Shown here: positions 18,083 through 27,945 of the stretch, piece by piece | Numbering within the stretch: the stretch's first letter is position 1 | Layout: the number at the start of each line of letters is the position of its first letter | Assembly (NCBI GenBank): GCA_937890005.1 | Contig: CALBZA010000059.1 | Span: 1 to 64,000, forward strand | Direction: 5' to 3' | Source: an uncultured Verrucomicrobia subdivision 3 bacterium | GTDB taxonomy: Bacteria; Verrucomicrobiota; Verrucomicrobiia; Limisphaerales; DASXHY01 | DNA length: 64,000 nt | Made by a program: the position numbers and the translations under genes | Notes under the pieces: generated by a model | Told to the model about the DNA's origin: nothing | Seen by the model: the letters and a program-made list of their open reading frames with translations, nothing else | Database searches by the model: none

Positions 18083-19671
18083 CGGAGGACGCTGTCGCGC
18101 TGAGCCCAGTCCGGTTGCGCGTGCGGATAATCCAGGTTGTAGTTCAAGCCCCTGCTCTCCGGCCGTTGCAACGCACAGCGAATGATCAACTCCGCCACGG
18201 TTGCAATGTTGCGCAGCTCCAACAGATCGCCCGTCACTTTGAAATCCCAATAGTATTCGTGAATCTCCTCCTGCAGGTTCGCGATCCGCTTGAGCGCGCG
18301 CTGAAGCCGCTTGTTCGTGCGCACGATGCCGACGTAATCCCACATGCAGCGCCGGATCTCGTCCCAGTTGTGTGACACCACCACCATTTCGTCCGGATTC
18401 TCCGCATCTCCCGAATGCCAGTCGGGAATTTTCAAACCGTTCTTTGGATGCACCTGCATGACGACGCGGCGGGCAGCGCGATGCGCGCAAACCAGCGCTT
18501 CCAGAAGTGAATTGCTCGCCAGCCGATTCGCGCCGTGCAAACCGGTGCAGGCGACTTCGCCGACGGCATAAAGCCCGGCAATTTCCGTCTCGCCGTTCAC
18601 ATTCGTCACCACGCCGCCGCACTGATAATGCGCCGCCGGAACCACAGGAATCGGCTCCTTGGTGATATCGATGCCATAGCGCAGACAGGTTTCGTAAATG
18701 TTCGGGAACCGTTCGATGATGAACCGGGCCGGTCGGTGTGTGATGTCCAGATGAACGCAATCCGCGCCACTCTTCTTCATCTCGCTGTCGATCGCCCGCG
18801 CCACCACATCACGCGGCGCAAGCGATTTGAGCGGATGATACGCATCCATGAACTCCCGTCCGTCCAGCGTCTTCAAAATGCCGCCCTCACCGCGAACGGC
18901 TTCGCTGATGAGAAACGACTTCGCCGACGGATGATAAAGGCACGTTGGATGGAACTGAATGAACTCCATGTTTGCGATCGATGCACCAGCGCGATACGCC
19001 ATCGCCACGCCGTCGCCCGTCGCAATGTCAGGATTCGTCGTGTAGAGATACACCTTTCCGCAACCGCCCGTCGCCAGCAGCGTCACCGGAGCCGCGAACG
19101 TTTCGACGCGGTTGGCCACCTTGTCCAGCACGTAAACGCCGACGCAACGATTGCCTCCCACATAACCGAGTTTCTGCGTGGTGATCAAATCGATCGCGAT
19201 GTGGTTTTCGAAAATGGAAATGTTCGGCTGCGCGGCAACCGCTGCAAGCAGCGCGCGTTCGATCTCCCGGCCCGTCACATCCTTCGCGTGCAGAATGCGC
19301 CGACGCGAATGCCCGCCTTCACGTCCAAGATCAAGCTCGCGTCCGCCCGGTGCGGCGGGATCTTGCCGCTCGCTGAACTTCATTCCGAGCTCGATCAATT
19401 CCTGAATGCATGCCGGCCCTTCCTCAACAATCAGCCGGACGACATCCTCACGACACAACCCCGCCCCAGCTTCAAGTGTGTCGCGGAGGTGCATTTCGAA
19501 GGAATCCTCCTTGCTTGTCACCGCCGCAATGCCGCCCTGCGCATAATTGGTATTCGATTCCGCCTTGTTCTTTTTGGTGATGATGGCGACCCGCCCGTGC
19601 TCGGCGACCTTCAGGGCGAAAGAAAGCCCTGCAATGCCGCTGCCCAGCACGAGAAAATCAAAGTGTTGCAT
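18076..19671 (-). CDS. nadB: L-aspartate oxidase
   Basis: 531 residues. An FAD enzyme that oxidises L-aspartate to iminoaspartate, the first step of de novo NAD synthesis. The FAD site GSGIAGLSFAL is at residue 11, NYAQGGIAA follows, the active-site block LGREGGHSRRRILHAKD is near residue 135, and YAVGEVACTGLHGANRLASNSLLEA is near 370. The C-terminal three-helix domain is complete. Its usual partners nadA and nadC are not in the window. Confidence 0.95.
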   Translation of the reverse strand: MQHFDFLVLGSGIAGLSFALKVAEHGRVAIITKKNKAESNTNYAQGGIAAVTSKEDSFEMHLRDTLEAGAGLCREDVVRLIVEEGPACIQELIELGMKFSERQDPAAPGGRELDLGREGGHSRRRILHAKDVTGREIERALLAAVAAQPNISIFENHIAIDLITTQKLGYVGGNRCVGVYVLDKVANRVETFAAPVTLLATGGCGKVYLYTTNPDIATGDGVAMAYRAGASIANMEFIQFHPTCLYHPSAKSFLISEAVRGEGGILKTLDGREFMDAYHPLKSLAPRDVVARAIDSEMKKSGADCVHLDITHRPARFIIERFPNIYETCLRYGIDITKEPIPVVPAAHYQCGGVVTNVNGETEIAGLYAVGEVACTGLHGANRLASNSLLEALVCAHRAARRVVMQVHPKNGLKIPDWHSGDAENPDEMVVVSHNWDEIRRCMWDYVGIVRTNKRLQRALKRIANLQEEIHEYYWDFKVTGDLLELRNIATVAELIIRCALQRPESRGLNYNLDYPHAQPDWAQRDSVLRK

Positions 19672-19738
19672 GGGCGAACAACAAAGGAAGCGCGAGTTAA
19701 AGTCAATGCTTCAGCTCAATGGATCAAAACAGTGCCTC

Positions 19739-19764
19739 ACGCAAAGGGCGCGAAGGACGCGAAG
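19739..19764. repeat. nonamer repeat, ACGCAAAGG type
   Basis: Three consecutive 9-bp-spaced words: ACGCAAAGG, GCGCGAAGG, ACGCGAAG. The same words occur at 36492-36518 and, in palindromic form, at 37360-37498. It sits in the 260-bp spacer between rhaB and nadB, where I see no gene. Confidence 0.65.
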
Positions 19765-19931
19765 TTACAAATCCTGTTTCGCAAGCGAAACGACTCCATC
19801 GCCATGGGGACCGCGCCCGCCCCGGGCGCCGCGGGTTGCGCCCCGCGACCCGCATTTGCGCGTAAAACAATCCCACGCTTCGAACACTGCCCAACGTTAT
19901 CCGTCCGGCAATCTTCGAAAGGACGTTTCGT

Positions 19932-21425
19932 TCAACGCCACGTCTTCTTCAACTTCGATAATCGCTCCGCCGCCTCCGTCCATCTTTCGCTGCTGCGCGG
20001 TTCGTATCGCACCGTGTCGCTGGAACGGCGCACCACGTCGCGAATCTGCGCGAGCGACTTCACGCCGCCATCCGCCCAGACCTGAACCAACAGATTGCCC
20101 ATCACTGTGGCTTCCACCGGACCGGTAATGACCGGCCGGCCGCAGGCATCCGCAGCGAACTGGCTGAGCAACTTGTTTTTGGAACCGCCACCGACGATGT
20201 GAATCACTTCGATCCGTTCGCCGGTCAGTTCCTCCAGGTTCCCTAGCACTTCACGATACTTGAGTGCGAGACTTTCAAGAGCGCAGCGGACGAGTTCGCC
20301 TTTTGTTTTCGGCACCGGCTGGCCTGTTTCGCGGCAGAAATTCTGAATCGCGCGCGGCATGTCAGGCGGATTCAGAAAGCGCGGATCGTCGAGATTCAGC
20401 AGCGACCGCAGCGGTTTCGCTTTGGACGCCATCGTGACCAGTTCCGCGTAATCGTGCGTCTCGCCGCGCGCATCGAACGATCGCTTGCAACCCTGCACCA
20501 GCCAGAGCCCCATGATGTTTTTCAGCAGACGATACGTTCCGCCGAAGCCGCCCTCGTTCGTCATGTTCAGTTCCAGCGCGCGTTTGCTGAGACAGGCTTC
20601 GCGAACTTCCACGCCCATCAACGACCAAGTGCCTGAACTGATGTAAGCCCAGCTGGCTTTGCCGGTGTTGGCCGTCGGCACGCCAACAACGGCAGACGCG
20701 GTGTCATGCGTGGGCGGCGCGACCACTTGAATGCGCGGCAGACCGAGTCTTTCCGCAAGAGCCGGACGGAGCCGTCCGAGTTTCGTTCCCGGTTGAACAA
20801 TCTTCGGAAACATGCGCGTGGGAAGGCCGAGCTGTTTCAGCATCGCGGTGGACCACGCGCGTTTCAACGGATGCAGACATTGCGTCGTGGTGCCGTTTGT
20901 GAACTCCACCACGCGCGAACCGCACAGAAGCCAGTGAATGAAGTCCGGTGTCAGCAACAGGCAATCAGCCTGCGCGAGCAGCTCAGGATTTCGCTGATTC
21001 ATCGCCAGCAACTGGAACAGTGTGTTCAGCTGCATGAACTGAAGTCCGGTCTGCTCGAATATTTTTGCGCGCGGCATTCGCCGGAATGTTTTCTCCATGA
21101 CACCGTTCGTCCGGGAATCGCGGTAATGATACGGCTGCGTCACGAGTTCATCGTTCTTTGTCAGCAGAACGTAATCGACGCCCCAAGTGTCAGCGCCGAC
21201 GGACACGATCTGTTTGCCGAATTTTTTCGCGGCGATCGCCAGGCCGGTCTGAATTTCGGCCCAGAGCCGGAGCGTGTCCCAGCGCATCGTATCGCCGACA
21301 TGAACGGGCCCGTTGGGAAATCGATGCAGCTCCTCCAGCTGAATCGTTTTGCCGTTCCAGAGACCGGCCATCACGCGGCCGCTCTCCGCCCCGAGATCGA
21401 TGCCAAGGTAAACTTTGGTTTTCAT
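19932..21425 (-). CDS. rhaB: L-rhamnulokinase (FGGY family)
   Basis: 497 residues from the ATG at 21425. It phosphorylates L-rhamnulose with ATP. Visible are the N-terminal phosphate-1 motif YLGIDLGAESGRVM, GADTWGVDYVLL, the substrate-loop QFMQLNTLFQLLA, and the adenosine motif VIHIVGGGSKNKLLSQFAADACGRPV. Third in a leftward rhaA-rhaT-rhaB order; the 140-bp gap to rhaT contains a hairpin. The preceding rhamnose genes make RhaB more likely than a generic FGGY kinase. Confidence 0.92.
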   Translation of the reverse strand: MKTKVYLGIDLGAESGRVMAGLWNGKTIQLEELHRFPNGPVHVGDTMRWDTLRLWAEIQTGLAIAAKKFGKQIVSVGADTWGVDYVLLTKNDELVTQPYHYRDSRTNGVMEKTFRRMPRAKIFEQTGLQFMQLNTLFQLLAMNQRNPELLAQADCLLLTPDFIHWLLCGSRVVEFTNGTTTQCLHPLKRAWSTAMLKQLGLPTRMFPKIVQPGTKLGRLRPALAERLGLPRIQVVAPPTHDTASAVVGVPTANTGKASWAYISSGTWSLMGVEVREACLSKRALELNMTNEGGFGGTYRLLKNIMGLWLVQGCKRSFDARGETHDYAELVTMASKAKPLRSLLNLDDPRFLNPPDMPRAIQNFCRETGQPVPKTKGELVRCALESLALKYREVLGNLEELTGERIEVIHIVGGGSKNKLLSQFAADACGRPVITGPVEATVMGNLLVQVWADGGVKSLAQIRDVVRRSSDTVRYEPRSSERWTEAAERLSKLKKTWR

Positions 21426-21521
21426 GAAAGATGCAATGTGGAATTGGAGCACGCTGATCCAGCCTGAGCGTCAGCCCTTCAGAACTCTTTTAACGGATTA
21501 CAGCGCCATCGGCTTCACACT

Positions 21522-21555
21522 GACGTGAACGCCGCCATGGCAGCGACGTTCACGC
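21522..21555. other. hairpin between rhaT and rhaB
   Basis: GACGTGAACG and CGTTCACGC form an inverted repeat with a 15-base loop in the intercistronic gap. It may tune rhaB expression or mRNA stability; there is no T-run on either side. Confidence 0.35.
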
Positions 21556-21565
21556 AGATGAAACA

Positions 21566-22735
21566 TCAATGACCGACACCGGCCTGGCCTTTGATATACG
21601 TGCCCCAGCCGATGATGATGGTGGACAGAATGAGCGTAGCGATGCCCGCGGCGATGAGCCCGTGAGCCTTCTTGCTCGATCCTTTCCACTCGCGGAAAAT
21701 CCAGCCCCACATGGTGCTGAAGATGATGATGCTCGCCATGTGCAACGTCCACGAAGCGAAGCCGAACTTGCCCATCTGCGTTTCACCCATCGTGTAGAAG
21801 AAGAATTGGAAATACCACGTCGTGCCCGCCAGAGCTGAGAAAAAGTAATTGCCGAACATCGGCACCTTCAGGTCCGTCAAACCCCGCGCGACAGACGCTC
21901 CACCGCCATGTTCACCGCCCGATGCCTGCAATCCGGCGTGCTCAGGCCGAACATGAGAGGCGACGTACTGATACCCCGTGCGGTTCTTGATGTTCAGCAG
22001 CACACACCAGATGAAGTTCGTGGTGAAGCCGCCCAGCAATACCACCACCAGCTTGGGCAAACCCGTCCACAACGTGGATGTCCCTGCCGCGGCAGAGGCG
22101 TCACCAATCGGTGCACCCGCTGTAAGCGCGAAGGAAAAACAGGCGCTCATGATTCCAGAGAATGTCGCCACCAGAATGCCCTTGGAAAAATTGAACTCCT
22201 TGATCGCCTTCTTCTTTTCGGCTTCCGGCATCTCGCGTTCCTTGGTCAGTCCCGCGTATGCCGCAATCGCGATTCCCAACAGACAGACAAACACACCGCC
22301 GAGTGTAATCTGTCCGGCGCGGGTGGATGCGATCTCTGCAATGGTTTCCGGAACAGGGATCGTCGGCAGGAACATCTTGAAGATCGGCGGCAACAAGGTG
22401 CCGAACGCGGCGCAATATCCGAGGGCCACGCCCATTCCAAGTGACATTCCGAGATAACGCATCGTCAGCCCGAATGTCAGTCCGCCGAATCCCCACATGG
22501 CCCCGAAGAAATAGGTCCACCAAAGCGTGCTTGCGCTCTGCTGTTTCAACACGCCCAGCAGGTCATTGGTCATCACCGACGCCAGCAGCCACGGGCAGAT
22601 GATCCAGGAGAAGAAACCGCCGACGAGCCAGTACGTTTCCCACGACCACTTCTTAACGCCCTTGTAGGGAACGTAGAAGCTGCCGGACGCGAGACCGCCA
22701 AGCCAATGGAAGAAAACACCAAGGAATGGATTCAT
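21566..22735 (-). CDS. rhaT: L-rhamnose/proton symporter
   Basis: 389 residues with about ten membrane spans. The N-terminus MNPFLGVFFHWLGGLASGSFYVPYK and the block MRYLGMSLGMGVALGYCAAFGTLLPP are characteristic of RhaT. A longer loop (about residues 265-290, rich in Gly/His/Glu) distinguishes it from the enterobacterial protein. Located between rhaA and rhaB, 33 bp after rhaA. Confidence 0.93.
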   Translation of the reverse strand: MNPFLGVFFHWLGGLASGSFYVPYKGVKKWSWETYWLVGGFFSWIICPWLLASVMTNDLLGVLKQQSASTLWWTYFFGAMWGFGGLTFGLTMRYLGMSLGMGVALGYCAAFGTLLPPIFKMFLPTIPVPETIAEIASTRAGQITLGGVFVCLLGIAIAAYAGLTKEREMPEAEKKKAIKEFNFSKGILVATFSGIMSACFSFALTAGAPIGDASAAAGTSTLWTGLPKLVVVLLGGFTTNFIWCVLLNIKNRTGYQYVASHVRPEHAGLQASGGEHGGGASVARGLTDLKVPMFGNYFFSALAGTTWYFQFFFYTMGETQMGKFGFASWTLHMASIIIFSTMWGWIFREWKGSSKKAHGLIAAGIATLILSTIIIGWGTYIKGQAGVGH

Positions 22736-22768
22736 GTTGGTTGTGCTTTATTGGGTTCTGTTTGCTGT

Positions 22769-24040
22769 TCAGGACCGCTTCGACAAAACGTTCGTCTCGT
22801 ACTTCTTCACTTCAGCCAGCCACGCGCCGCCGGCGGGCACGTCATGTTGCAGGCAGTAATAATCCCACACCGCGCCGATCGGCAGCGTCTTTGCCTCCTC
22901 CAGAAGTGCAAGGCGCGTCGTGTAATCGCCGGCCAGCTCCGCCACGCGCAGTTCCTCAACCGGCGTGAGATAGGCAATCATCAGCGCCCGGCACATGTTG
23001 CGCGCGCCGATCACCCACGCCGCAACGCGATTGATGCTGGCATCGAAATAATCGAGCCCGATGCGCACGCGATTGGTGTAGCCGCCCCAGACGATTTCCT
23101 GCGCCGTCGCCAGCAGATCGTCGGAGAGCGTCACCACATGATCGCTGTCCCAGCGCACACCGCGGCTGACGTGCAATGCAATTTCCGGAAGATACTGAAG
23201 CACCGACGAAATTTTATCCGCGATCCCTTCAGTCGGATGATAATGCCCGGCGTCAAGCGTGAGCAGTTTCTTCCGGCTGATGGCGTAGCCGAGGTAGAAC
23301 TCATGCGAGCCGACCACGTAACTTTCCGAGCCGATGCCGAACAGCTTGGGTTCAACCGCATCGACGTTAAGCTTCGGATCGATGCGTTTGGCGTAAATCG
23401 AATCGAGCGATTCCGTCAGGCGCGCGCGATAACTCTTCCGATCGGCGGGCGTGTCCTTCATGCCGTCGGGAATCCAGAGATTCGTCAGGCACGCCTTGCC
23501 GAGCGCCTTGCCGAATGCCGCGCCAATTTCGCGCGAGCGGATGCCGTGTTCGATCCAGAACTGACGAATGCCCTTGTCCGGATGCGACAACGTGAAGCCT
23601 TCGGCAGATTTCGGATGCGCGAAATAGGTCGGGTTGAAATCGAGGCCGATCTTGTTCTGCTTCGCCCAGGCGATCCAGTTCTTGAACTGATCCGCACTAA
23701 GTTCGTCGCGATCCACCTTCTTGCCGTTCATTTCGGCGTAACAGGCGTGAATGTTGAAGCGATGGCGTCCGGGAATGAGCGAAATCGCCTTCTCGAAATC
23801 CGCGCGCAGTTCGTCCGGTGTGCGGGCCTTGCCCGGATAATTGCCAGTGACGGCCAGTCCGCCGCCAAGTTCGCTGCCGGCGTTTTCGAATCCGGCGACG
23901 TCATCTCCCTGCCAGCAATGAATGGAGATGGAAATTTCATTCAGCGCGCGCAGCGCCTTTTCGGTGTTGATGCCGAGAGCGGCGTAACGTTCGGAAGCGA
24001 TCTTGTAGGCTTTTTCGATGTTCGACTTGGAAGGTTTCAT
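22769..24040 (-). CDS. rhaA: L-rhamnose isomerase
   Basis: 423 residues from the ATG at 24040, close to the family's ~419. It converts L-rhamnose to L-rhamnulose. Metal-site segments are visible: HACYAEMNGKKVDRDEL, GLDFNPTYFAHPKS, TLDAGHYHPTEGI and RWDSDHVV. First gene of the leftward rhamnose operon; the start is 167 bp from a divergent AraC-type gene, which is likely its regulator. Confidence 0.95.
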   Translation of the reverse strand: MKPSKSNIEKAYKIASERYAALGINTEKALRALNEISISIHCWQGDDVAGFENAGSELGGGLAVTGNYPGKARTPDELRADFEKAISLIPGRHRFNIHACYAEMNGKKVDRDELSADQFKNWIAWAKQNKIGLDFNPTYFAHPKSAEGFTLSHPDKGIRQFWIEHGIRSREIGAAFGKALGKACLTNLWIPDGMKDTPADRKSYRARLTESLDSIYAKRIDPKLNVDAVEPKLFGIGSESYVVGSHEFYLGYAISRKKLLTLDAGHYHPTEGIADKISSVLQYLPEIALHVSRGVRWDSDHVVTLSDDLLATAQEIVWGGYTNRVRIGLDYFDASINRVAAWVIGARNMCRALMIAYLTPVEELRVAELAGDYTTRLALLEEAKTLPIGAVWDYYCLQHDVPAGGAWLAEVKKYETNVLSKRS

Positions 24041-24207
24041 TTTGCCGATTGCTGTTCGGAGTTTTGACAAGTGGCGAAGATGATTGTGGATGCCATCGGA
24101 TTTCTCCTTCACAAAGTTGCCAGAGTTCAGCACGATCGTGCCACGTTTGCGGATCAGCGGTGGAACCCGATTGCATTCCTTTTCTCCTGCGCTGCCGCAT
24201 CCACTCG
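24041..24207. promoter_or_regulatory. divergent rhamnose control region
   Basis: 167 bp between rhaA (left) and the AraC-type gene (right). It contains a perfect 12-bp palindrome GCACGATCGTGC at 24130-24141, a candidate operator half-site pair, and a TTGACA at 24064-24069 without an obvious -10 partner. Assignment as the regulator's target rests on position only. Confidence 0.4.
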
Positions 24208-25074
24208 ATGCTGACTTTAAAGGTCAAAGACTGGTTTTCCGGCGCGTTCCCGCTGGCAGTGGAACGGCGCGAACCGCAGCCGGAGTTCCCGCCGCACAAG
24301 CACGAATTTTCCGAGATCGTCATCGTGACGAGCGGCAGCGCGCTGCACGTCACAGGCCGGGAATCGTGGCAGTTGTCGGCCGGCGATGTCTTTGTGATTG
24401 GCGGTTCGCGCGCACACGAATACCGCGAACTGCAAAGGCTCAGCCTGATCAACATTCTGTTCGATCCCGAAAAGCTCCGGATGCAGCTGGGCGATCTTCC
24501 TGCCGTGCCGGGCTACCATGCGCTGTTCACACTCGAACCGGCGCTTCGCCGGAAAAGCCAGTTCAACAGCCGGCTGAAACTTTCGCCGGGCGACCTCACC
24601 ACGTTGCTAGGCTTCACGGATCTTCTGGAAGCCGAGTTGAAAAATCGCGCTCCAGGCTTCGGTTTTCAGGCGACCGCCCTCTTCATGCAGATCGTCTGCT
24701 ACCTTTCCCGGCGCTATTCCGAATTCAAGAACGCGGATTCCAGGGCGCTGCTGCGAAGCGCCGAAGCGATCGCGCATCTCGAATCGCATTTCACCGAGCC
24801 GCTCAACCTGGATCGTCTCGCCGACATCGCCCACATGTCCAAACGCAGCTTCATCCGATCCTTCCAGGCTGCAACCGGACAGTCGCCCATCGCCTATTTG
24901 ATCGAGCTTCGCATCCGCCACGCGTCACGGCTGCTGCGGCAGACAAACGACAGCGTCACGGAGATCGCATTCAAGGTGGGATTCAACGACAGCAATTATT
25001 TCGCGCGACAGTTCCGGTCCGTGACAGGAATGACGCCGCGCGAATATCGCTCGCGTCAGCGGCTTCACGAGTAA
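24208..25074 (+). CDS. AraC-family regulator of rhamnose genes (RhaS/RhaR-like)
   Basis: 288 residues from the ATG at 24208. The N-terminal cupin binds sugar (PPHKHEFSEIVIVTSGSALH...LSAGDVFVIGG), and two C-terminal helix-turn-helix motifs bind DNA (LNLDRLADIAHMSKRSFIRSFQ and VTEIAFKVGFNDSNYFARQFR). It is transcribed away from rhaA, as activators of rhamnose operons commonly are. Its last 10 bp overlap the convergent radC end. Confidence 0.88.
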   Translation: MLTLKVKDWFSGAFPLAVERREPQPEFPPHKHEFSEIVIVTSGSALHVTGRESWQLSAGDVFVIGGSRAHEYRELQRLSLINILFDPEKLRMQLGDLPAVPGYHALFTLEPALRRKSQFNSRLKLSPGDLTTLLGFTDLLEAELKNRAPGFGFQATALFMQIVCYLSRRYSEFKNADSRALLRSAEAIAHLESHFTEPLNLDRLADIAHMSKRSFIRSFQAATGQSPIAYLIELRIRHASRLLRQTNDSVTEIAFKVGFNDSNYFARQFRSVTGMTPREYRSRQRLHE

Positions 25075-25775
25075 AAATAGCCGAGTTCCCGCAGGCTGAC
25101 GTAATCCTTCGGACGCTGTTGCGTGGCTCGTCCGATGATGATGTGATCAAGCACTTCAATCTTCAACAGATGCCCGGCGCGAATGAGTTCGCGGGTGACC
25201 TTCACATCAGCTTCAGACGGAGTCGGGTCGCCGCTGGGATGATTATGCGCGAGAACGATGGCCGAAGCGTTCGCCGCTATTGCCATTTTAAAAACTTCCC
25301 GCGGATGAACGAGAATGGTGTCGAGCGTGCCCTGCGAGATGCGTTCGATCCTGATCAATCGACGCCGCGTGTTCAGAAGCAGCACCTGGAAATTTTCGAC
25401 GTCGTAGGATCGATTGTCTTCGCGTAGCAGATCTGCGATTCGCTCGGGATTATCGAGCGTTGGCGATTCCTGCCGAAGTTCCGAAGCCATCCGGCGCGCC
25501 AGCGTGAACGCGCTTTTCAGTGCGATGGCTTTGTCCCGGCCGATGCCTTTCACCTGGCAGAGATCTTCAATGCCTGCGCGGGAAAGGTTGTCGAGCGTTT
25601 CGAACTTTTTGAGAAGCTGTTCCGCCACCTGGATCGCAGAAAGCCCTTTCAGGCCGGTGCGAAGAAGGATGGCGATGAGTTCGGAATTTTTGAGTGCGTC
25701 TGCCCCATTTTCAACGAGCCGTTCCCTTGGCCGCTCGTTGCTTGGCATATCCTTTATGCGAAAGCCCCCGGTCAT
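25065..25775 (-). CDS. radC: RadC/JAB-domain protein
   Basis: 236 residues. An N-terminal UPF0758 helix-hairpin-helix region (LCQVKGIGRDKAIALKSAF) is followed by a JAMM/MPN+ metalloprotease-like domain with the metal motif AHNHPSGDPTPSEADVKVT. The acidic residue upstream is in the RIERISQGTL block. Full length for the family. Its role in repair is historic and not well proven. It converges on the AraC gene with a 10-bp overlap. Confidence 0.92.
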   Translation of the reverse strand: MTGGFRIKDMPSNERPRERLVENGADALKNSELIAILLRTGLKGLSAIQVAEQLLKKFETLDNLSRAGIEDLCQVKGIGRDKAIALKSAFTLARRMASELRQESPTLDNPERIADLLREDNRSYDVENFQVLLLNTRRRLIRIERISQGTLDTILVHPREVFKMAIAANASAIVLAHNHPSGDPTPSEADVKVTRELIRAGHLLKIEVLDHIIIGRATQQRPKDYVSLRELGYFYS

Positions 25776-25841
25776 GCAGGCATGATTTAATCGAAAGCGA
25801 CAAAAGCGCGAAGGAAAAAGTTGAAGGAAGATTCAAGATGG

Positions 25842-25889
25842 AAGTTTCAAGTTTCAAGCACTCCTGAACTCAAAACTCAAAACTCAAAA
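25842..25889. repeat. two heptamer arrays (AAGTTTC and CTCAAAA)
   Basis: AAGTTTC occurs twice at 25842-25855, and CTCAAAA three times without interruption at 25869-25889. They lie between radC and hflX, in a 116-bp spacer that also marks the 3' side of hflX. Confidence 0.8.
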
Positions 25890-25891
25890 CG

Positions 25892-27190
25892 TCAGGCCGT
25901 CTGCAACTCTCTCACCATGTATGGCTCGAACTCGCGATGAAAATGCGGTGGAATCCGCGCCTTGAACCGCGCCTCATCGCCTTCGTAATCGCGTTCCACC
26001 ACCTGGGCGACCTCATGCAATCGCGCAATCACATCAGAACGTCCGTGCGGCACCGCCAGTTCCACAAACTCACGGATCGGCCGCAATTGACTTCCGAGTT
26101 CGGCAAGCAAGCCTTCGATGTTTTCACCCTTCACCGCCGAGATCGGCACGCCATGCGGATACTTTTCCACGAAGCGTGTCAATCGCTCCGAGCTGCCGTT
26201 CAGCGCATCGATTTTATTGAAGACCATCAGCGTCGGTTTGCCTTCGGCGCCAATCTCGGCAAGCACTGATTCCACCGCCTGAATCTGTTCGTCGGCCTGC
26301 GGGTGGCTGACGTCCACGACATGCAACAACAGATCGGCTTCAACCACTTCCTCCAGGGTCGCCTTGAAGGCTTCCACCAGTCCGTGCGGGAGTTTCCGAA
26401 TGAAACCGACTGTGTCGGTCAGAAGAACATTCTGGTTCGTCGGCAGTCGCAATCGCCGTGTCGTCGGATCGAGCGTGGCGAACAGTTTGTTTTCCGCCAG
26501 CACATCGGCGCCGGTCAGTTTGTTCAGCAATGTCGATTTGCCAGCATTCGTGTAGCCCACGATCGAAGCAAGCGGCCAGTTGTTCCGCTGACGCGCCGAA
26601 CGCTGGATGTTGCGCTGATTCCGCACCACTCCGAGATCGTTGAGGATGCGATCGATCCGTTCCTGCACCTTGCGGCGGTCGGCTTCCAGCTGCGATTCAC
26701 CTTCACCGGATCGCATGCCGATACCGCCCTTCTGGCGCGACAAGTGGCCCCAGAACCGTGTCAGGCGCGGCAACAGATGCTGAAGCTGCGCCAGTTCGAT
26801 CTGCAGCTTGCCTTCGCGGGTGCGGGCGCGTTGCGCGAAAATGTCGAGAATCAACGACGTGCGATCCAGAATCTTGCAGTTGAAAATCCGCTCCAGATTG
26901 CGGCTTTGCGCGGGGGAAAGTTCATCGTCGAAGATGACCGTGTCGATGTGATGCGCCTTGCAGTAGGTGGAGAACTCCTCGGCCTTGCCCTTGCCAATGA
27001 ACGTGGCCGCATTCGGCCCGTCCATCTTCTGAACGCCTTCGCCAACGACATCGCCTCCGGCCGTGGCGGCGAGTTCGGCAAGTTCCTCCAGCGAGTCGCG
27101 ATGTTCCCAGGCTTTGCGGGATTTGAGTTCGATACCAACCAGGAAGACCCGTTCGGTCTTCGCATTCCTTGTGTCGATTAAAGCTTTCAA
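25892..27190 (-). CDS. hflX: GTPase HflX
   Basis: 432 residues. A ribosome-associated GTPase that can split stalled 70S ribosomes. The N-terminal HflX domain contains GKGKAEEFSTYC and DELSPAQSRNLE; then a helical linker with GGIGMRSGEGESQLEADRR; then the G domain with G1 GYTNAGKSTL, G3 DTVGFIRKLPHGLVEAF and G4 NKID. The distance to the next genes suggests its own promoter. Confidence 0.95.
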   Translation of the reverse strand: MKALIDTRNAKTERVFLVGIELKSRKAWEHRDSLEELAELAATAGGDVVGEGVQKMDGPNAATFIGKGKAEEFSTYCKAHHIDTVIFDDELSPAQSRNLERIFNCKILDRTSLILDIFAQRARTREGKLQIELAQLQHLLPRLTRFWGHLSRQKGGIGMRSGEGESQLEADRRKVQERIDRILNDLGVVRNQRNIQRSARQRNNWPLASIVGYTNAGKSTLLNKLTGADVLAENKLFATLDPTTRRLRLPTNQNVLLTDTVGFIRKLPHGLVEAFKATLEEVVEADLLLHVVDVSHPQADEQIQAVESVLAEIGAEGKPTLMVFNKIDALNGSSERLTRFVEKYPHGVPISAVKGENIEGLLAELGSQLRPIREFVELAVPHGRSDVIARLHEVAQVVERDYEGDEARFKARIPPHFHREFEPYMVRELQTA

Positions 27191-27430
27191 CTATGGATCG
27201 TAAATTGTGCGCCGAAGGACGTTGCTGCCGCCGATTCAGGCTGCGTCACAATAGCATGTTCCTTCGTTTAGGGAAGAGGCATGATGACGATCGCGGCGGG
27301 ATTCCACGGACACTGTTGGAAATCCGCTTCGTCCTCGAACAACGCTCTCAAGGGAGGAGGAGTCGGACGATTGTTCCGTTTCCACCTTTGTTATGGATTT
27401 ACAGGCCGGTTTTGCGACACTGCCGGACCG

Positions 27431-27910
27431 ATGAATCCGGTAATCAAATTATTGCTCGAAGGCGGCAGCTTGAGCACCGCGCAGATGGCGCAGGTGCTGA
27501 ACCTGACCGAAGCGGACGTGAATCGCGAACTGGAGCAGCTCAAGAAGGATGGAATCCTTCTGGGGTGGCGCCCTGTTCTGAACCTGGCCGACGAGGCCGG
27601 CGCCGTTCGAGCCGTCATCGAAGTCCGGATCACGCCCGAACGCGGCGGCGGATTCAACCGCCTCGCGGAACGCATCAGCCGCTTCGACGAAGTGGAATCG
27701 TGCTATCTCATGTCAGGCGGCTACGACCTGCTGGTATTCGTCAGCGGATCAACGCTTCAGAAGGTCGCGGCGTTCGTTTCGGAAAAGCTTTCGTCCATTG
27801 AAGGCGTGCTTTCCACGGCGACGCATTTCCTGCTGCGTTCCTACAAGGAGCAGGGATTCCTGCTCGACGTGAAAACCGAGGAAAACGACCGGCTCAAGGT
27901 CGCTCCCTGA
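27431..27910 (+). CDS. Lrp/AsnC-family transcriptional regulator
   Basis: 159 residues from the ATG at 27431. An N-terminal winged helix (LSTAQMAQVLNLTEADVNRELEQLKKDGILLGW) is followed by a RAM ligand-binding domain (AVIEVRITPERGGGFNRLAERISRF...CYLMSGGYDLLVFVSG). It lies 35 bp upstream of an aminotransferase gene and may regulate it in response to an amino acid, as such pairs commonly do. Confidence 0.88.
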   Translation: MNPVIKLLLEGGSLSTAQMAQVLNLTEADVNRELEQLKKDGILLGWRPVLNLADEAGAVRAVIEVRITPERGGGFNRLAERISRFDEVESCYLMSGGYDLLVFVSGSTLQKVAAFVSEKLSSIEGVLSTATHFLLRSYKEQGFLLDVKTEENDRLKVAP

Positions 27911-27945
27911 GCGGGTTTCAAAAACAATCCATTTGAAATCCTCCC

